Translations under genes and position numbers: made by a program
The notes under the pieces: generated by a model
What the model saw: only the letters and a program-made list of their open reading frames with translations
Database searches by the model: none
Told to the model about the DNA's origin: nothing
Part shown: one piece after another, positions 46,684 to 55,482 of the stretch
Position numbering within the stretch: position 1 is the stretch's first letter
Layout of the letters: each line of letters opens with the position of its first letter
Source: Thermoflexales bacterium
GTDB lineage: Bacteria > Chloroflexota > Anaerolineae > Fen-1058
Assembly: GCA_016931085.1 (NCBI GenBank)
Contig: JAFGFO010000030.1
Coordinates: 1 to 63,199, forward strand
Direction of reading: 5' to 3'
Length of the DNA: 63,199 nt

Positions 46684-46738
46684 ATTGCGATGACGACAAG
46701 CTGGCTGGCTGTTCCTGCTGCCGGGCAGCCAGCCCACC

Positions 46739-48076
46739 TTATTGCCCGGCGTGGGATGTGAGCTGGGAAGATGCGGGCGAGGGCGACATGACAGCCCACC
46801 GGCGTGCCGCCAAGCGCAGCACGCCGAGCACGATCCAGGCTGCCAGGGCCGCCAGGGCCAGGATGACCGCCAGCTCGACCAACTGGGCCGTGAACTGGCC
46901 TGGGTCAGCTATAAAGCCGCCCGGCGTGAACATGCCGGTCACCCCCTGCCCCTTGACAGCCAGGTATTCGTCTGCGCCTACGCCGTTCCAGCCGGCGCCC
47001 CAATTGCCATCGGCCAGCGCTCCCGGCGCCAACACCCCCCACAACCCCAGCAAGCCACACAACGAGACGGCACCGGTCGAATCCTCGCGGCGCAGGGCGC
47101 GCTCGACGATAAACGCCCCCAAGGGCAGCCAGATGCCGGCCAGCGTACCCAAGACGAGCGCCATCCAGGTGGGGATGAACGGCGCTCCGGCGCTGACGAT
47201 GACCCAACCGGCCAACCAGCCGCGAGCGGCCATCGCCGGATCGACCCGTGCCGAGGCCAGCCAACCGTAGCCTTGCGTGATCACCGCCGCCGCCGCCGCC
47301 GAGAGCAAGCCATTGGTCATGGCCAAAGGCAGATTCAAAGCGGGATCAGCGCCGTGCAACGGCTCACTGCCCACCCAGGCCATCCAGCCCAGGCCGAACA
47401 GCCCGGCGCCTACGGCCGCCAGCAGCGGGAAATGTGCCGGGGGCAGCTCGGACGGCGCGTCGGAAGCGGTGAGAGGCCGATGACCGAACAGGACCAGGCC
47501 AATCGCCGCGACCCCTCCGCCCAGCAAGTAGACTGGCCCGGCGCCGGCGAAATCGACCACGCCGTGGCCCAACTGCAAGTGGGTACCCAGGTTCGCCAGC
47601 CAACCGCCGCCTCCGATCCAGTTAGCGGCCAGCGGGTAGACCAGCCCGGCGATCGCCACTGCCAGCGCGGCCAGCCCCAGGCTGCGCACGCGCCCGGCCA
47701 GCGCCAGGCTTGGGATCAAGACAGCGGTGAGGACCAAGGGCAAGTGGTGCAGAAACAAGCCGGAGATCTCGGGGGTGACAGCGCCGCCGCCCAACAAGAA
47801 TCCGCGCAGGCCGATGAACCCCCAACCGGCCTCCTGGGCGCCGAGCAGCGAGGCTACAGAGCGCAGGCTTTCGTAACCCGACAGCGACGTGACCAGGCCC
47901 AGGCCGCCGAACTGGAAAGCGAAACCGCACACAGCATACGCGACGCTGGCCAGGCCCATCACCAGCAGGCCATTGCCGGCCGCCAGGCGAGCCCGCGCCG
48001 GCGGCAAACCATTCCAGGCCACCAACAAGAAGCCTATCGGAAGAAAGTAAGCGATAACGATACCCACACTGTTCAC
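46739..48076 (-). CDS. Divergent Amt-family protein lacking the twin pore histidines
   Basis: 445 residues from GTG (GGAGG upstream), about 11 membrane segments, Amt/Mep/Rh fold. The signature VVDFAGAGPVYLLGG keeps the Asp that supports the ammonium site. The first pore His of AmtB-type DFAGSGVVH is Tyr, and the second (usually VHG) is Cys in GAVSLCGLLGLWG. In characterised Amt proteins the twin His line the pore. No GlnK gene is adjacent. It may be a changed transporter or a sensor, so no gene symbol is given. Alignment was by eye. Confidence 0.8.
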   Translation of the reverse strand: MNSVGIVIAYFLPIGFLLVAWNGLPPARARLAAGNGLLVMGLASVAYAVCGFAFQFGGLGLVTSLSGYESLRSVASLLGAQEAGWGFIGLRGFLLGGGAVTPEISGLFLHHLPLVLTAVLIPSLALAGRVRSLGLAALAVAIAGLVYPLAANWIGGGGWLANLGTHLQLGHGVVDFAGAGPVYLLGGGVAAIGLVLFGHRPLTASDAPSELPPAHFPLLAAVGAGLFGLGWMAWVGSEPLHGADPALNLPLAMTNGLLSAAAAAVITQGYGWLASARVDPAMAARGWLAGWVIVSAGAPFIPTWMALVLGTLAGIWLPLGAFIVERALRREDSTGAVSLCGLLGLWGVLAPGALADGNWGAGWNGVGADEYLAVKGQGVTGMFTPGGFIADPGQFTAQLVELAVILALAALAAWIVLGVLRLAARRWAVMSPSPASSQLTSHAGQ

Positions 48077-48252
48077 GGCAAACCTCCGCTGTTCAAGACC
48101 CTAAAGGTCTAAGAGCTGATGAATGACAAGCACTCCTAATCCCAATCATACCAGAGAGTGGATAATCCTTCAAGTGCCTGCGAATTCATTTGGGGGCGAC
48201 CAGCGCCCTATTCGTGCAAAACTTTGACGCACACCCGCCTACGCAGACCAAG

Positions 48253-48281
48253 TTGAATGAACGGCCCAAATGTGTTAGAAT
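48253..48281 (+). promoter_or_regulatory. Promoter for rsfS
   Basis: TTGAAT (48253-48258), 17 bp, TAGAAT (48276-48281), 28 bp before the AGGAGG. The rest of the 48077-48319 gap holds one lone arm of the 33-bp palindrome at 48096-48110. Confidence 0.75.
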
Positions 48282-48319
48282 AGAGCCAGTTACGAGTCAC
48301 ATTGAGTCAGGAGGAAAAG

Positions 48320-48676
48320 ATTTCACACGTAAATTCAATTGAATTAGCCCACTGCATCCTAGAGGCCATTGCCGAAAAGAAGGGGGAGGACATCATGGTG
48401 ATGGACATACGCGAGCTGGCCGTGTTTGCCGATTATTTCGTCATCTGCAGCGGCACGAGCGAGCGCCAGCTCAAGGCGCTCGTCGAGGGCGTTGACGAAG
48501 CGGTGCGCCAAAAGTTCCGCGCCCACGCGCGCCGCACCGAAGGCGACGCGCTGTCAGGCTGGATCCTGATGGACTATACCGACGTGATCGTCCATATTTT
48601 TGCCCCCCACCAGCGCGACTTTTACCAGTTGGAAGAGCTGTGGAAAGAAGCACCCGTCGTCTTGAAAATGCAGTAG
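48320..48676 (+). CDS. rsfS: Ribosomal silencing factor RsfS, probable ATT start
   Basis: About 118 residues. RsfS (Iojap family) binds L14 and blocks subunit joining. NSIELAHCILEAIAEKKGEDIMV, IRELAVFADYFVICSGTSERQ and GWILMDYTDVIVHIFAPHQRDFY are family signatures. The only canonical start is TTG at 48302, which lies before the AGGAGG (48309-48314). ATT at 48320 sits 5 nt after AGGAGG and is the best-placed start. An ATT start would be rare. A sequence error at GTA (48329) is less likely, since it lies 14 nt from AGGAGG. Confidence 0.88.
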   Translation: MSHVNSIELAHCILEAIAEKKGEDIMVMDIRELAVFADYFVICSGTSERQLKALVEGVDEAVRQKFRAHARRTEGDALSGWILMDYTDVIVHIFAPHQRDFYQLEELWKEAPVVLKMQ

Positions 48677-48749
48677 CGCCACAAGCCGTATCTTTTTCAA
48701 GTCCAAGACGGTATCATACATGACTCAGGCTTGCACGTAAGGATGTCTG

Positions 48750-49313
48750 GTGCGTCCGAAAGATGAAAAATCACTGATCAAGCGTGCCCGGCGGCGCGAC
48801 GAGGCGGCCATCAGCGAATTGTACCACCGCAACGTCGACAGCATTTACCGCTACATGGTTCACCGGGTCGACGACGCGGCCACCGCCGAAGACTTGACAG
48901 CCGAAGTCTTTTTACGAGCGTTGGAAAGCATCGAGAGCTATACGGACACCGGCTTTCCCTTTTCGGCCTGGCTGTTCAAGATCGCCCGGGCGCGCGTGAT
49001 CGATCACTGGCGGCGGCAGCAGCGCCGCCCGCAAGTTGAGCTGGACGAGACGATGCCCGACGAGCGGGCGCCATTTCCTAATGGCGCGCCATTAGGAAAT
49101 GGCAGGATCGAGTTGGGAGAGGCCAACGTCAAGCTCAATCAAGCGATCCGCCTGCTCAGCGATGAGCAGCAGCAGGTCATCATCCTAAAATTTTATATCG
49201 GTTTGAGCGCCAGCGAGATCGCTCACATCTTGAACAAGACCGAAGGGGCCGTCAAAGCGCTGCAGCATCGAGGGCTAGCGGCGTTGGGCCGGATCGTGGA
49301 GCAGAGTGGATGA
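48750..49313 (+). CDS. ECF-type RNA polymerase sigma factor
   Basis: 187 residues, GTG start with AAGGATG upstream. Region 2 (about 20-90; AEDLTAEVFLRALESI, FSAWLFKIARARVIDHWRR) and region 4 (about 130-185; LLSDEQQQVIILKFYIGLSASEIAHIL...GAVKALQHRGL) are complete. The linker carries APFPNGAPLGNG, encoded by a perfect 34-bp palindrome. It overlaps the next gene by ATGA. The DUF5667 membrane protein there probably acts as its anti-sigma factor. Target genes are unknown. Confidence 0.94.
   Translation: MRPKDEKSLIKRARRRDEAAISELYHRNVDSIYRYMVHRVDDAATAEDLTAEVFLRALESIESYTDTGFPFSAWLFKIARARVIDHWRRQQRRPQVELDETMPDERAPFPNGAPLGNGRIELGEANVKLNQAIRLLSDEQQQVIILKFYIGLSASEIAHILNKTEGAVKALQHRGLAALGRIVEQSG
49070..49103. 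repeat. Perfect 34-bp palindrome inside the ECF sigma gene
   Basis: GCCATTTCCTAATGGC (49070-49085), GC, then its reverse complement (49088-49103). It lies in the linker between sigma regions 2 and 4 and is translated. Confidence 0.9.
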
Positions 49314-50071
49314 ACACACAACAAACACAGATCGATACACTCTTGGATGCCTGCCTGCTCGATTTGCGCTCGGGGCGGGCAAGTGTAGAGGATTGCCTGG
49401 CGCGCCATCCCGCGCAGGCGGAGCAGTTGGAAGCGCTGCTGCGCACCGCAACCGCGCTCTACGAGCAGCCTGCACCTACCATGCCCGGCGATGCACGCTC
49501 CCGCGTCGAGACGCGCCTGCTGAACCACCTGCGCCAGTTGCCCGCGCCGCGGCCGGCACCAGTCCGGGGGCCTGTATGGCGCGCGCCTCAACTGAGCCTG
49601 CTGCGTTTGGCCTCCACACTGGGGCTGACCATCTTGCTGTTGTCCCTGGTCACCACCGGCACCATCCACGCTTCAGGCAGCCTGCCCGGCCAGGCGCTCT
49701 ATCCACTCAAGGCATTTGGCGAACAGCTTGAAAGCTGGCTGACGCCCTCAGACAAGCAGGCCGAGCTGCACTTGAAATTCGCCACCAGTCGCCTGGAAGA
49801 AGTGATGGCCCTGGGCCACCTGGGCGTCATCGACGACCTGGCCATCATCCAGATGGAATCCGAGATGCGCCAGGCGATGGAGCTGCTCCCCACCCTCTCC
49901 GGCGAGCAGCGAAGCGAGGTCACTCGAGCCACGTTAGAGTTGACCCAACGCCAACGTGTCGTGTTATCTTCTTTGATCCACTATACCCCCCCCTTGAGCC
50001 AGGCCGGCCTGGAGTGGGGCATTGACACAGCCACCCGGCGTGAAGCTATGCTGGAGACGATGCTGCAATAG
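49310..50071 (+). CDS. DUF5667 membrane protein, probable anti-sigma factor
   Basis: 253 residues, ATG overlapping the sigma stop (ATGA). An N-terminal cytoplasmic part (DACLLDLRSGRASVEDCLARHP) resembles short anti-sigma N-termini. One membrane segment at about 105-127 follows. An outer DUF5667 domain ends the protein (ASGSLPGQALYPLKAFGEQLESW...KFATSRLEEVMAL), family known mainly from Chloroflexota and Actinomycetota. No zinc-binding HxxxCxxC is seen. The anti-sigma role rests on the coupling and topology. Confidence 0.85.
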   Translation: MNTQQTQIDTLLDACLLDLRSGRASVEDCLARHPAQAEQLEALLRTATALYEQPAPTMPGDARSRVETRLLNHLRQLPAPRPAPVRGPVWRAPQLSLLRLASTLGLTILLLSLVTTGTIHASGSLPGQALYPLKAFGEQLESWLTPSDKQAELHLKFATSRLEEVMALGHLGVIDDLAIIQMESEMRQAMELLPTLSGEQRSEVTRATLELTQRQRVVLSSLIHYTPPLSQAGLEWGIDTATRREAMLETMLQ

Positions 50072-50075
50072 AGCC

Positions 50076-50114
50076 AGACTTCCGAAGTCTTTGAGACTTC
50101 GGAAGTCTGTTTTT
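50076..50114. terminator. Nested palindrome acting as two-way terminator
   Basis: AGACTTCCGAAGTCT (50076-50090), TTG, its exact reverse complement (50094-50108), then GTTTTT. It sits between the convergent DUF5667 and LysM genes. Confidence 0.8.
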
Positions 50115-50116
50115 CC

Positions 50117-51304
50117 TCACGGAATACACAAGCTGCTTCCCACAAAGATCAAATTGAGATTATTCAGCCCGTTGACCGCTCCAATGCTCACGGGCGAGCC
50201 CCCATAGCGCCGCGCGATAGACCACAAGGTATCACCCGAAACGACCCGGTGGACTGCCCGGCAGGCCGATGGCGGGGCCGCGGGAGACTGCGGGGCTGCC
50301 GTGGGCAGCGCCGTCGCGGCCGCTCCCGGCACGCCCGGCGGCTCAAACTGCCGCGGGCAAGCCAGGCCAGGCGGAATGTTGTCCCACTTTTCGGCCGGGA
50401 TGTTCAAAATCTGGCCGGCCGACAAGGCGTTGGGCGAGGCCAGGCTATTCCGCCGGGCAATGGCCCACGGGCTAATGCCATAGGCACGCCCCAGGCAAAA
50501 CAGGGTCTCACCCTGAAGGACGATGTGCACGCCCAGGTCGTCGAGCGCCAGCGTAAGCGATGTCCCAGTGGGCGTCACGGGCGTGGGCGTGCGGGTCGCT
50601 GTGGCGCCCACCCTCACGACGGGTTGGCGCGTCGGCGGACGTGGCGTGGCAATGGCCGTGGGTGTGCCGGCCGGCGCCAGGCACAGCTCGTCGCTTGCTC
50701 TCCGCTCGACGTCGTCGCTCACCCCCCAGCCTTCCACACCCGTCTCGGTGCGGAACTTCCACCACCACAGGCTATCGGCGCGAAGCGGGCCGCCGATCAC
50801 GCACACCCGGCTGCTTTTGCCCACGATTTGCACGTGGGACGCGTCAAAACCGGGCGCGTCGCCCAGGTTCAGCCCGTTGGGTTTGACGACGACGGCGTAC
50901 CACCCCACCGCCACGCTGTAGGGCGTGACGAGCGGCTGTTGTGGCCTGCTGCCCCCTCCCTGGGGAGGCCGCGGGGTAGCGCTCGGCCCGGCCGGCCGCG
51001 GCGTGGCAGTCGGCTCACCCGGCCGCGGGGTATAAGTGGCCGTGGGCGGCGTGGCTGGCGTGTCGGTGGCCGTGGGCGGCGTGTCGGTGGCCGTGGGCGG
51101 GGTGTCGGTGGCCGTGGGCGGCACGTCAGTGGCTGTGGGCGGCGTGGGCGGCGTGTTGGTGGCCGTGGGCGGCGACGGTGTATCAAACTGGTAAGCCGGC
51201 GAGTTGGGGATGCTGGCCGAAACGGTGGCGCTCCCGGCCCACACCATCAGGCCCGCCAATACCAGGACGATACAAGTGATCAGGCGTGATTTGTGTTTCA
51301 TCAT
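50117..51304 (-). CDS. Secreted protein with Pro/Thr repeats, SH3-like region and two LysM domains
   Basis: 395 residues. Signal peptide (1-30, ending TVSA). A PTATDTP-type repeat region (about 43-95) is encoded by a 21-bp tandem repeat. An SH3-like region (about 130-215; VKPNGLNLGDAPGFD, WWWKFRTETGVEGWGV) comes next. LysM 1 is at about 258-303 (IVLQGETLFCLGRAYGISPWA) and LysM 2 at the C-terminus (HRVVSGDTLWSIARRYG). LysM domains bind peptidoglycan or chitin-like glycans, so it is probably wall-associated. It lies just downstream of the block B Kelch gene on the same strand. Confidence 0.88.
   Translation of the reverse strand: MMKHKSRLITCIVLVLAGLMVWAGSATVSASIPNSPAYQFDTPSPPTATNTPPTPPTATDVPPTATDTPPTATDTPPTATDTPATPPTATYTPRPGEPTATPRPAGPSATPRPPQGGGSRPQQPLVTPYSVAVGWYAVVVKPNGLNLGDAPGFDASHVQIVGKSSRVCVIGGPLRADSLWWWKFRTETGVEGWGVSDDVERRASDELCLAPAGTPTAIATPRPPTRQPVVRVGATATRTPTPVTPTGTSLTLALDDLGVHIVLQGETLFCLGRAYGISPWAIARRNSLASPNALSAGQILNIPAEKWDNIPPGLACPRQFEPPGVPGAAATALPTAAPQSPAAPPSACRAVHRVVSGDTLWSIARRYGGSPVSIGAVNGLNNLNLIFVGSSLCIP
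51034..51174. repeat. 21-bp tandem repeat coding for PTATDTP
   Basis: Units close to GTGTCGGTGGCCGTGGGCGGC, about three exact copies at 51060-51122 with degenerate copies on both sides. It keeps the reading frame of the LysM protein. Confidence 0.85.
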
Positions 51305-51317
51305 TCCCCCCTATGAT

Positions 51318-51346
51318 GGTTTAAGGTTTCAAGGTTTAAGGTTTCA
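51318..51346. repeat. Heptamer array (GGTTTMA)n, 4 units
   Basis: GGTTTAA, GGTTTCAA, GGTTTAA, GGTTTCA in the gap between the Kelch gene and the LysM gene; one unit has an extra A. Confidence 0.8.
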
Positions 51347-51374
51347 GGTCAGGTCATACGCTGCCATATGGCCG

Positions 51375-54300
51375 CTATGGAGCATTTTTCACCACGAGCG
51401 GCAGGTAAATGTATCCGCTGCTCGCGCCGGCTTCCACCGTGATGGTGCCCAAGAACGCGACGTTGTTATCCTCGTTGGCTTCCAGCACGCGGCCATAATC
51501 GTGATCAGTGGGATTGCCCACGTCCGCCTGCAAGTACAAGGAATAGACCCCCGTCTGCGCCAGGCTGATCTTGAACGACACGCTCCGCGACTCGCCAGCC
51601 CCCAACGGGTAATCATTCGGCGAGGTCACAAAGTACAAATACTCCATGCGCTGGCTCTCAGAGGGGCAAGGCACATCGTCTGTATTGCACCACCCGCCGG
51701 CGTGATCTCGCGGCTCGGCCGGGGGCCCGGCCGGCGTAAAGCCGGCTGGCTTGGCATACAGCTCGACCGCCAACCAGCGGCCCAAACCAGGCGTGATGAC
51801 GTCCTCCCAGCTCAACGCCGGCGACACACCCTGGTTGACCAACTCTGCGCTGATCCGCAGCGGCGCGTTGGGCGAGACCTTGGCCGGCGCATAGGCGTTG
51901 CGCAGCGCCAGGTCCGGCCCGCGCACGGCGTCAGCATCGACAAAGACGTTGTTGGCAGCGTTCAGCTCGCACCCGTGCAGCTTGTCAGCGCCCACGCTCA
52001 CCCGGTTTCTCAGGCCGATCACCGGATCGGACGGCAGCGTGGTGTCGAGTCGGGCGGCGATCGTGATGCTGCCCGACTGGCCCGGCCCCAGCGTGCCGGC
52101 CTGGTGGACAACCCGGTTGGGGAACCAGCCCAGCGGCGACCAGCCCGGCGAGGACAGGAGCAAGGCCCAGTCGTCCGGCGTCGGTGGGTTCAGCAGCAGT
52201 TCTTCGGTGATGACGACGTTGGTCAGCGTGACCAGCCCGCTGGGGACGAGGTTGGTATAGTGGATCGTATAGACCAGCGTATCGCCCTCACTGGCCCTGG
52301 TCACGCCGTCGCTCTTGGTCACCACCAGGTCGTACGGCACGACGACGGTGTGGTCCACGGGCAAGCTCGCCACCCGGCCGGTGCTGCCCTGGAGATAAGC
52401 CCGGTTAGAGATCGTCGCGCCGTCGGCGGCCTGGTCGACCACCAGCACGGCGAAACGGACCTGCCCGCTCTGGCCAGCCCCCAGCGTCCCCAGCGTCCAG
52501 GTGATGGTGCGCCCGCCCTCGCTGCACGGCGGGGTGCACGAAGCGTCCACCAGGCTCAGAGCAGCCGGCAGCGCGTCGGTCACGACGACGCTTCCCAGGG
52601 CCGTATTGTCCAGGTTGGTGTAAACCAGCGTATAGGCGATGCGATCGCCGGGCGCCACGCGCGCGCCGGCCGGCGGGTCAGCCAGCTTGTCGATTTGGGC
52701 TGCGAAGGCTATCCTAACCTGGTGAGTGGCCGGCGGGCTGGCTACGGCCTCGGCGCAGGTGGCCGGCCCGCAGCCCGCAGCATACGCAGTGTTGGAGATC
52801 ACCTGGCCATCGACGGCGGCCGGATCGACCGCAACGACAAAACCGAGTTGGCGCGGCTGGCCTGGCGCGACGTCGTCAAACTGCCAGCGCAGCACGTCCC
52901 CCACCTGCTGGCAAGCCGGCGCGTCACAGCCCGAAACCAGGGTCGTGCTGAGGGGCAAAGCGTCGCTGATCACCACGCTCAAAGCTAATGCCGCGCTGTG
53001 AGTGTAGGCGAGCGTGTAGCTGATGTGCGCGCCGGGCGACACGGCTGCGCCGCTCGGCGGGGAGGCCGACTTGTCGATCTGGGGTGAAAGAGGCGCCACC
53101 ACCTGGTGCACAATCGGATCGCTGGTCTGAAGCGGCGTACAACTGGGATAGCCCACCACGCAAGCGCCCAAGTAGCCGGTGTTGGTGATCAGCGTCCCGT
53201 TGAGCGCACCTGCATCGACCCGGGCGGCAAAGCTCACCTGTCCCTCGCCGGGCGAGGGCAGCTCGTCGATGGCCCAGCGCAGCTCGGAGCCTAGCTGCTG
53301 GCAATCCGGGTCGCACGAGATCAAGCTCAGCCCGGCCGGCAGCACGTCGCTGATGACCACCTTCATCAGCATATTGTTCGGCGGGTTGGAATAAGCCAGC
53401 GTGTAGGTGATCGACTGGCCAGGCAATACCGGCCCGGGCGACGGCTCGGCCATTTTGGCCAACTGGGGCGACTTGATACTGCCCACCACGGGATGCAAGG
53501 CAACAGAGGACTTGGGGTCAGTGTTGTCCGATCGAAACTCGGCCTTGTTCTCAAGCCACGTGCCCTCCGGCGCGGTGCTGCTGACCACGGCTATGTAGCT
53601 CACCTGGCCACTACCCCCGCTCGGCAGCTCGGCGATCCTCCACCGCAGCCGGGGCAGGTCACTGTCGTCCGGCACGATGGCGAAGCCATCACCACCGGTG
53701 GCCGTCATGCTGCCGGGCAGGTAAGTAAGGAACTCGGGCAGCGTGTCGAGGATGACGACATTTTTCAACTCGTATATGTTGGGATTGGAAAAGGGAAGCG
53801 TGTACGTGATGTGCTGGTAAGGGAGCACCCCTTGGCCGGAAGGAGGGCTGGCAATCTTTTCAAAGCGCGGCGGCTCGGCCACGTCGTACTCCAGCCTGAA
53901 ACGGTGAAAGCTCGGCGTGTAGGACAAGGGCTTGGTCGTGGTCAGCCAGAGGCGATACTCGAAGCGGAAGGCCGACGCATCGGTAAAGGGCACCGTATAG
54001 GTGATCTTGCTGCCGGCTGAGGCAGATTGGGAAGCAGGGACTATCCAGGAGCTCCAGTTGCCGGCGATAGTCTGGGTGCGATACTCCAGGTCCAGGCTGG
54101 TCGAGGGATCGGGCAGCTCGACCGTCCAGTCGAACTCGAGCACCTTGCGCTCGCGGCCCAGCTCGATCGTCGGGCCGAGATACCAGCCGGAGCGGGCAAA
54201 GACCGCGCCGGTCTCCATGCCGGTCGTTCGACCGCGATTGAAGGTGCTTTGGATGGGCAGGGGCTGATCTCCTCCATCCGTTCCGCCCAGCACGTAAATG

Positions 54301-55460
54301 TATTCATTGCCCGGGCCCAGCACAGCCTTGTGCCAGGCCAAGGGGCGGGACAGCGCCGGCGCCTCGAACCAGCCATTCGGCACGATCTCCTCGTCGGTAA
54401 TGATCTTGCCCGACTCGATGTCCACCAAGGCCGCCCGCGCCTGGGCTGTAGGGGTGATAGACAACGGATAATTCGGCATGCCGCCCAGGATCACCAACTC
54501 GCCGTTGAAGGCCAACAGATCGCCCCCCACCAGGCTGTCGGGCATGAGCACAGTCGTGATCCACCCAGGCGGCACAATATCGCCGCTGAGCGTTGGCGTG
54601 ACATAGTGCACCTCAGGCTTCGCCCCCCCTTTCGGCAGCGGGGCAGGATAATACCCTCCCACCCTGTACAAGCGCCCTTCGTAAGCCGCCACCATGTGGC
54701 CAAACGAGGGGTAGGGCAACCTGGCAGTGGCCGTGAGCCATTCGCTAATCTGCCCGGTCGGCGAAGTGGGGCGGGTATACAAAACCACGTCCGTGCCCCC
54801 ACCCCCTTGCACATGCTGCCCGCCGGCCAGGTAAATGAAGCCGTTTATCTCGACCGCCGGCACGCGGGCGCGCGGCACCGGCAGTTGGGCTTCAGCCGTC
54901 TGCCAGTCACCCAAGGTCCCATCCGGATTGAAGCGGGCGAACACAACCGCCCGGCTCGCGTTCTCGGCCGGGTCGCGGCCTCCCACGACGTACAGGCAAT
55001 CGCTCACCACAACGGCGGAGTGGTCATACACGCCAAGCGGATAGGCCAAGGGGGGCAAGGGCGTCGTCAGCTCGAAAGGCTCCAAAAAGTTTGTTTGCGT
55101 GTTGATACGCGAAACATACACGCTGCGCGTCAGAACGACCTGGCTCGTCCAGCCGGTGACGCCGCCGATGACGTACACATAACCGTTGCGCTGGATCATG
55201 GCGTGCCCATACAGCGGCGGCAAGCCGGTGATGGGGGCCGAGACCCACTCCCCAGCGATACCGAGCGACAAGAGAGTGACCTCGCCATCCTCGCGGCGCG
55301 TCATGCCGGTGTGGTAAAACTTGCCAAGGTTAAACTCGTCTATCCGCGTGTGTTCGGCGTAGCGGATATAGGCTAAGGCAGGTAAGTGGGTCAACAGATA
55401 GACCGCCCCACCCACGACCAGTAGAATGCCAAGCAGGACCAAAACTCGTGTACGTCGCAT
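51375..55460 (-). CDS. Kelch-repeat / DUF11 surface protein (block B)
   Basis: 1361 residues, paralogue of the protein at 29208-32900 along its whole length. Signal anchor at about 5-30, then YAEHTRIDEFNLGKFYHTGMTRREDGEV matching the other copy. Kelch repeats span about 60-400 (YVYVIGGV, LYVVGGRD, YLAGGQ, LYRVGGYY, LVILGGM, YVLGGTDGG). Five DUF11 repeats follow, one more than the paralogue: FEKIASPPSG, LAKMAEPSPG, IDKSASPPSG, IDKLADPPAG, VVTKSDGVTR. A CARDB-like domain and the tail YIYLPLVVKNAP end the protein. A GGGGGGAG ribosome site precedes the ATG, and a promoter lies at 55519-55546. Confidence 0.86.
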   Translation of the reverse strand: MRRTRVLVLLGILLVVGGAVYLLTHLPALAYIRYAEHTRIDEFNLGKFYHTGMTRREDGEVTLLSLGIAGEWVSAPITGLPPLYGHAMIQRNGYVYVIGGVTGWTSQVVLTRSVYVSRINTQTNFLEPFELTTPLPPLAYPLGVYDHSAVVVSDCLYVVGGRDPAENASRAVVFARFNPDGTLGDWQTAEAQLPVPRARVPAVEINGFIYLAGGQHVQGGGGTDVVLYTRPTSPTGQISEWLTATARLPYPSFGHMVAAYEGRLYRVGGYYPAPLPKGGAKPEVHYVTPTLSGDIVPPGWITTVLMPDSLVGGDLLAFNGELVILGGMPNYPLSITPTAQARAALVDIESGKIITDEEIVPNGWFEAPALSRPLAWHKAVLGPGNEYIYVLGGTDGGDQPLPIQSTFNRGRTTGMETGAVFARSGWYLGPTIELGRERKVLEFDWTVELPDPSTSLDLEYRTQTIAGNWSSWIVPASQSASAGSKITYTVPFTDASAFRFEYRLWLTTTKPLSYTPSFHRFRLEYDVAEPPRFEKIASPPSGQGVLPYQHITYTLPFSNPNIYELKNVVILDTLPEFLTYLPGSMTATGGDGFAIVPDDSDLPRLRWRIAELPSGGSGQVSYIAVVSSTAPEGTWLENKAEFRSDNTDPKSSVALHPVVGSIKSPQLAKMAEPSPGPVLPGQSITYTLAYSNPPNNMLMKVVISDVLPAGLSLISCDPDCQQLGSELRWAIDELPSPGEGQVSFAARVDAGALNGTLITNTGYLGACVVGYPSCTPLQTSDPIVHQVVAPLSPQIDKSASPPSGAAVSPGAHISYTLAYTHSAALALSVVISDALPLSTTLVSGCDAPACQQVGDVLRWQFDDVAPGQPRQLGFVVAVDPAAVDGQVISNTAYAAGCGPATCAEAVASPPATHQVRIAFAAQIDKLADPPAGARVAPGDRIAYTLVYTNLDNTALGSVVVTDALPAALSLVDASCTPPCSEGGRTITWTLGTLGAGQSGQVRFAVLVVDQAADGATISNRAYLQGSTGRVASLPVDHTVVVPYDLVVTKSDGVTRASEGDTLVYTIHYTNLVPSGLVTLTNVVITEELLLNPPTPDDWALLLSSPGWSPLGWFPNRVVHQAGTLGPGQSGSITIAARLDTTLPSDPVIGLRNRVSVGADKLHGCELNAANNVFVDADAVRGPDLALRNAYAPAKVSPNAPLRISAELVNQGVSPALSWEDVITPGLGRWLAVELYAKPAGFTPAGPPAEPRDHAGGWCNTDDVPCPSESQRMEYLYFVTSPNDYPLGAGESRSVSFKISLAQTGVYSLYLQADVGNPTDHDYGRVLEANEDNNVAFLGTITVEAGASSGYIYLPLVVKNAP

Positions 55461-55482
55461 AGCTCCCCCCTAGACCAATGGA

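Noticed and set aside
48302..48319. TTG at 48302 as the rsfS start
   Set aside because: It lies upstream of the AGGAGG and has no ribosome site of its own, so it is kept only as an alternative.
54027..55376. Open frame of 449 codons antisense to the block B Kelch gene
   Set aside because: Shadow frame by composition; the minus-strand paralogue match to block A settles the coding strand.
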